Source: Dimargaris cristalligena (taxonomy: Eukaryota; Kickxellomycota; Dimargaritomycetes; Dimargaritales; Dimargaritaceae). Taken from it: a stretch of 25,199 nucleotides of DNA. Numbering within the stretch: position 1 is the first letter of the stretch; each line of letters begins with the position of its first letter. The stretch spans positions 1 through 25,199 of the forward strand of contig JANBQC010000419.1 in assembly GCA_027576995.1 (NCBI GenBank), read 5' to 3'. Shown in pieces: positions 21,592 through 25,199 of the stretch. A model generated the notes under the pieces. The model was not told the DNA's origin. It did no database searches and worked only from the letters and a program-made list of their open reading frames with translations. The position numbers and the translations under genes are program-made.

Positions 21592-23448
21592 ATGTTGTCT
21601 CACGTTGACAATAACTTTCAGCCGACCATGCTAGGCCTTAAAATCGGCCAAGGCCGCTACGAGTTCATCGAATTGATTGGTGTTGGCACGTACGGCGAGG
21701 TATATCTGACTCGGGATAACCACACCGGTGATTTGTACGCTACCAAGTGCATCCGCAAGGCCGACTTTGACACCAAAACCTGCTCCTACGCCAACGAGAT
21801 TGCCCTGCAAAGTAAGCTGCCCCCCCACCCCAATGTGGCCCGCTTTATGTTCGCCGAGACCTGGGACGAACACGTGTTCATTGTTATGGAGTTTTGCCCT
21901 GGTGGCGACCTGTACGATAACATTGTCAACAATCCGGTGTTCAAGGGGTCCTCCAACAATAATGTGGTCCACCGCGTCTTTTTCCAACTCCTGGATGCCG
22001 TTGAGCACTGCCATAAGCACGGGGTGTACCACCGGGATCTTAAGCCCGAGAACGTGCTGGTCATTGACAATGGACGTCTAGTCAAGCTCATTGACTTTGG
22101 CCTAGCCACCGAGCGGATACGCTCCTGTGATTTCGGCTGCGGTTCTTCGTATTACATGAGCCCCGAGTGCCAGGGTGGCCTGGACGGCCGTTGCATGGCC
22201 TACGATACGGTGGCCAACGACGTATGGTCGCTCGGTGTCATCCTGGTCAACCTGGCCAGTGGCCGCAATCCCTGGAACCAGGCCATCATGTCGGATCCCA
22301 TCTTCCGCGCCTTCGTTAATAATCCCGACTTCTTGAGCACAGCCCTGCCCATTACGGACGAATTCAACCACATCATTAAGCGGGTCTTCACCCTGGACCC
22401 TTACGAGCGCTGCCGTCTACCCGAGCTGCGCAATCTGGTCCGTAAGTGCCGCCACTTTATGCGCCCCAATCCTGCCGATTTGGCCCCCTCTCCCAGCTCC
22501 TCCCATGTGGTGGCCCACCATCCCCAACCCCAGCAGCAACCGTATGTGCACCACCCCCGGCATTACCGTCCCCCCAAGTCCACCAAGGCCACCAAGTCTA
22601 AGCCCATCACCCCACCCGCTGGACCTGCGTCTCGGGCCATTCGCACCGGCGCACCCCCCACCGTCGCCCGGATTGCGACGCCACCACCACCACCCGCACC
22701 GCTACCATCGCACCCAATGGCGGCTGGTTACATGGAGGAGGAGGTCGACGAAAATGCCATGCCTGTAGTCCCAGCGAGCAGGGGCGAACCCGACCTGTTT
22801 GGTTGCAGCCTGGCTTCCACCGCGTACTTGGGCGACGACGGGCCCCCTTCCCCCGGGCACGACTTTGTGGTGGTACCGGCCGGTATGGACGATGGGTTCG
22901 GCATGTCGTCCGGTTCGGACGAGCCGGACACCCCCACCACAGTTGTCGAGTTTCCGTTGCAGTCCGAGCGCCCTGAAGGCATCTCGATTCCTTCTCCTGG
23001 CCCACCCAGTAGCAAGCTCATTCATCACATTGTGACCAAGACCCCCTTTGACTTCACTCAGGATGCCGAGATGGACCACACCCTCATGTCCCTGCGCACC
23101 CCCGTGAATAACTTGTTATACAGCGGTCTGCTCTATCACCTCGAGCCGGCGGCTATTCTATCCGACGACCCCTACATGCAGGCCATGATGGTCTCCGCCC
23201 GGGGTGGCTACGCGGATACGCTGGCCTACAAACCCACCGATGGTGGTGGTACCCAGCGTCCCCCCCAGTACATCGCGGATGCGGCCGCTGCTGCTGTTCC
23301 AACTTCCGGTACCGAGTTTAGCCTCCACACCTACATCCCAATCGAGACGGATAGCTCCGAGCCTGTCAGTCTGACCAACCACCCCAACTTTATCCCCAGT
23401 CGCTACATGGTCAACCCCGGTGGAGCAAACTACACACCCATTTACTAA
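21592..23448 (+). CDS. ran1: Ser/Thr protein kinase, Ran1/Pat1 (Sks1/Vhs1-like) type
   Basis: The frame encodes 618 residues in one exon. The kinase domain covers about residues 23-290: Gly loop GVGTYGEV (30-37), ATP-binding Lys52, helix-C Glu69, catalytic HRDLKPEN (147-154), DFG at 168-170, SPE at 190-192 and DVWSLG (210-215). The activation segment GCGSSYYMSPEC is the hallmark of fungal Ran1/Pat1-type kinases, which in S. pombe hold back meiosis and in budding yeast (Sks1, Vhs1, Ksp1) act in nutrient signalling. All catalytic residues are present, so it should be active. The C-terminal half (about 300-618) is rich in Pro, His, Ser and Thr with Q-rich and poly-Pro stretches and looks disordered; it makes the protein longer than I recall for Ran1. 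ATG 21592 has A at -3; a second in-frame ATG (Met13) also has a good context. GC-ending codons dominate. The exact ortholog is not settled. Confidence 0.92.
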   Translation: MLSHVDNNFQPTMLGLKIGQGRYEFIELIGVGTYGEVYLTRDNHTGDLYATKCIRKADFDTKTCSYANEIALQSKLPPHPNVARFMFAETWDEHVFIVMEFCPGGDLYDNIVNNPVFKGSSNNNVVHRVFFQLLDAVEHCHKHGVYHRDLKPENVLVIDNGRLVKLIDFGLATERIRSCDFGCGSSYYMSPECQGGLDGRCMAYDTVANDVWSLGVILVNLASGRNPWNQAIMSDPIFRAFVNNPDFLSTALPITDEFNHIIKRVFTLDPYERCRLPELRNLVRKCRHFMRPNPADLAPSPSSSHVVAHHPQPQQQPYVHHPRHYRPPKSTKATKSKPITPPAGPASRAIRTGAPPTVARIATPPPPPAPLPSHPMAAGYMEEEVDENAMPVVPASRGEPDLFGCSLASTAYLGDDGPPSPGHDFVVVPAGMDDGFGMSSGSDEPDTPTTVVEFPLQSERPEGISIPSPGPPSSKLIHHIVTKTPFDFTQDAEMDHTLMSLRTPVNNLLYSGLLYHLEPAAILSDDPYMQAMMVSARGGYADTLAYKPTDGGGTQRPPQYIADAAAAAVPTSGTEFSLHTYIPIETDSSEPVSLTNHPNFIPSRYMVNPGGANYTPIY

Positions 23449-24033
23449 AGCGTAATGGATCTTCTTACTCTCTCCACCCCACTATATAACCTTATTTTAC
23501 CAATTTCCTTGCACTTTTTATTGGCGGTCTCCCCTTGCGCCTCATTTCATTCCCACTTGTGGTCTATTCTTTACCATCTCGCACTAATATTGCAGCAATT
23601 GCCATAGCCCCCCTCTCTCTTCACCTCTTATCATGTGTATTATGCCCCCCTTCGCTTAATAATGACTTCAGTCTCCTTCTTCATCTATTGATATCCCCCT
23701 TACTCACCCCTATTCTAATGTTGACCATATTTTGGCTTGCTGGGTGAGGGATCCTTCCACTGTATTTTTTTTTTTGCCCACAACTAGCAACGTTCTTTGA
23801 CGGGTTGTATTATTCATCGACTTTATTATTCAAAAGTTCGTTTTGGAAACCCCCCCCTCCCCCCATGTATTTCTGTAACCCCTCCTTCGCCTATGTAGTT
23901 TTATGCCCTTTGTGCAACCGGTATACTCCCTGTTTACTTCTAGGGTCGATTTCCCCTGACCAGCCCAATTAACACCGTATACCATTAATGGTTATCACAA
24001 CTCACTTTGGTGTTGATTGTATTTTGTACCCCC

Positions 24034-24039
24034 AATAAA
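24034..24039 (+). terminator. Poly(A) signal of the kinase gene
   Basis: AATAAA lies about 590 bases after the stop, at the end of a pyrimidine-rich 3' region (23449-24030) with no other gene. No earlier canonical hexamer stands out, so the 3' UTR is probably near 600 bases. Confidence 0.5.
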
Positions 24040-25123
24040 CATTTTCACTTAAACCTGGGAAATCAATTCTCATCCGGTTTTTATTTTATTTCTTGAATAA
24101 TGATATAGTATTTCAAAGGGGCTGTGGTGGGGTTGGGCGATTAATCAAAAAGTAACTTATGGTGAGGCCATGGGATCTAGTCCCCTTCAGCCATTAATTC
24201 CATCGGCCTTATTAATTATACTTTATATTATTAATGTAATAACCCGATTTAACTATCACGTCGTTATTATGAAGGTTCCGTCCCTCCTTTCAATTTTATC
24301 GGACTGGGAAGTTGGGAGGATAAGAATGTTACGGCATGGGAGAGAGAGAGGAGGGGAGGGGGCGTGGTGGGAAAACCGACATGGTGACCAGCCAGCTGAC
24401 ATAAGTGGCACGAAAATCCTTTTCAAATGAAGCGTATTCCATATAGACTTAAAACGCTTATGACTCAATCAACTGAATAGGCATAGATTTATGTTGCAGT
24501 AAATCACCCGACTAAACATACTTTTTGGCCATTATCATTCAGGGCGCTGCAAAAAAAAGTTCTATAATACATTTATTACCAGACATAGAGTTCACCCAGG
24601 TCCTGTTGGAAAATAAGCAATATTCCCAATGATTCGTCTGATGTACTAGTCATATGGATATATAATGTACTATTAAAAAAAAAGTGCTGCTTCATTTCCA
24701 TCCAGAATAAAGCCATTCCGTATCTTAAGCAATTGACTATAGCATTTTCGAAAGGTGTTACCCTTTGGCTATTAATGAACTACCCATCACCTCGATTGCT
24801 ATTTGATTGAAGCGGCGATGTATTTTATAACACTGACGGGGGCTCTAGCCGACCAAGCCAGCCGAATTATACCCCCCCGCGTGCGATACACACTTAACCC
24901 CAGTAGTTTTATAAGGCCCCCGTTTGTTAGGGCATATAATACACAGGTTAAGGGTTCAGTTGCCTCCATCGCATATTTTACCCTCTCACCATTGCAATCC
25001 GCAAATGTTGGGGTTGAATATACCCTCCACCAACTTATTCCTGCATTAGCGCGGCGGAAGTACGGGTCGGTTAAATGATACATCAAAGGGACTCGGAGAA
25101 CTGTATCTACTATCTGTTTTGAA
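24040..25123. other. Spacer downstream of the kinase
   Basis: Overlapping frames on both strands at 24799-25173 are open but have no family resemblance, and the minus one starts inside the inverted-repeat element at the right edge. No splice-consistent exons were found. Confidence 0.4.
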
Positions 25124-25199
25124 TATGGGAGAAGTTCAATCAAGCTATATAACGATTTGAATGAAAGTTCCAATTGATGTAGCGGGACTATTTTTTTAT
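25124..25199. mobile_element. MITE-like inverted-repeat element, copy 3, cut by the window end
   Basis: The segment starts TATGGGAGAAGTTCAATC and continues to CTATATAACGA, matching the left ends of the copies at 10188 and 10932 in the same orientation, then diverges. Its right end lies outside the window. Confidence 0.65.

Noticed and set aside
24799..25173. Overlapping open frames on both strands (91 codons plus, 124 codons minus)
   Set aside because: They have no recognisable family or codon bias, and the minus frame begins inside the inverted-repeat element.

Overview
The window looks like nuclear DNA from a fungus, most likely an early-diverging (zygomycete-type) lineage. It contains a Ran1/Pat1-type protein kinase, the 3' exons of a protein phosphatase methylesterase with GT-AG introns, and the N-terminus of what looks like a fungal nuclear-basket nucleoporin. 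Coding exons end codons mostly in C or G, while the rest is mixed-composition, intron- and spacer-like DNA with microsatellites. I see no prokaryotic operons, CRISPR arrays, rRNA or convincing tRNA genes. Genus cannot be set from sequence alone.

Layout. 1-305 (minus): first 101 codons of a probable Nup1/Nup60/Nup124-like nucleoporin, running off the window. 1820-2515 (minus): last two exons of PPE1/PPME1 methylesterase; its upstream exons were not found. 2.5-21 kb holds no long gene. It contains phase-consistent runs of small candidate exons with good splice signals (plus strand 4.2-5.1, 12.6-13.3, 14.0-14.75 and 19.0-19.6 kb; minus strand 15.7-16.1 kb), and two complete copies of a roughly 141-bp inverted-repeat element; a third copy enters at the right edge. 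20.67-24.04 kb (plus): a complete kinase gene with TATA box, a long leader containing four short upstream ORFs, a 618-codon intronless reading frame and a poly(A) signal.

How they relate. The kinase (nutrient/meiosis-type signalling), the PP2A methylesterase (phosphatase regulation) and the nucleoporin act in different processes; no cluster or pathway is implied. The main novelty candidates are the small inverted-repeat element family, the kinase's uORF-rich leader and the micro-exon gene models, which are inferences from reading frame and splice phase and would need RNA evidence.
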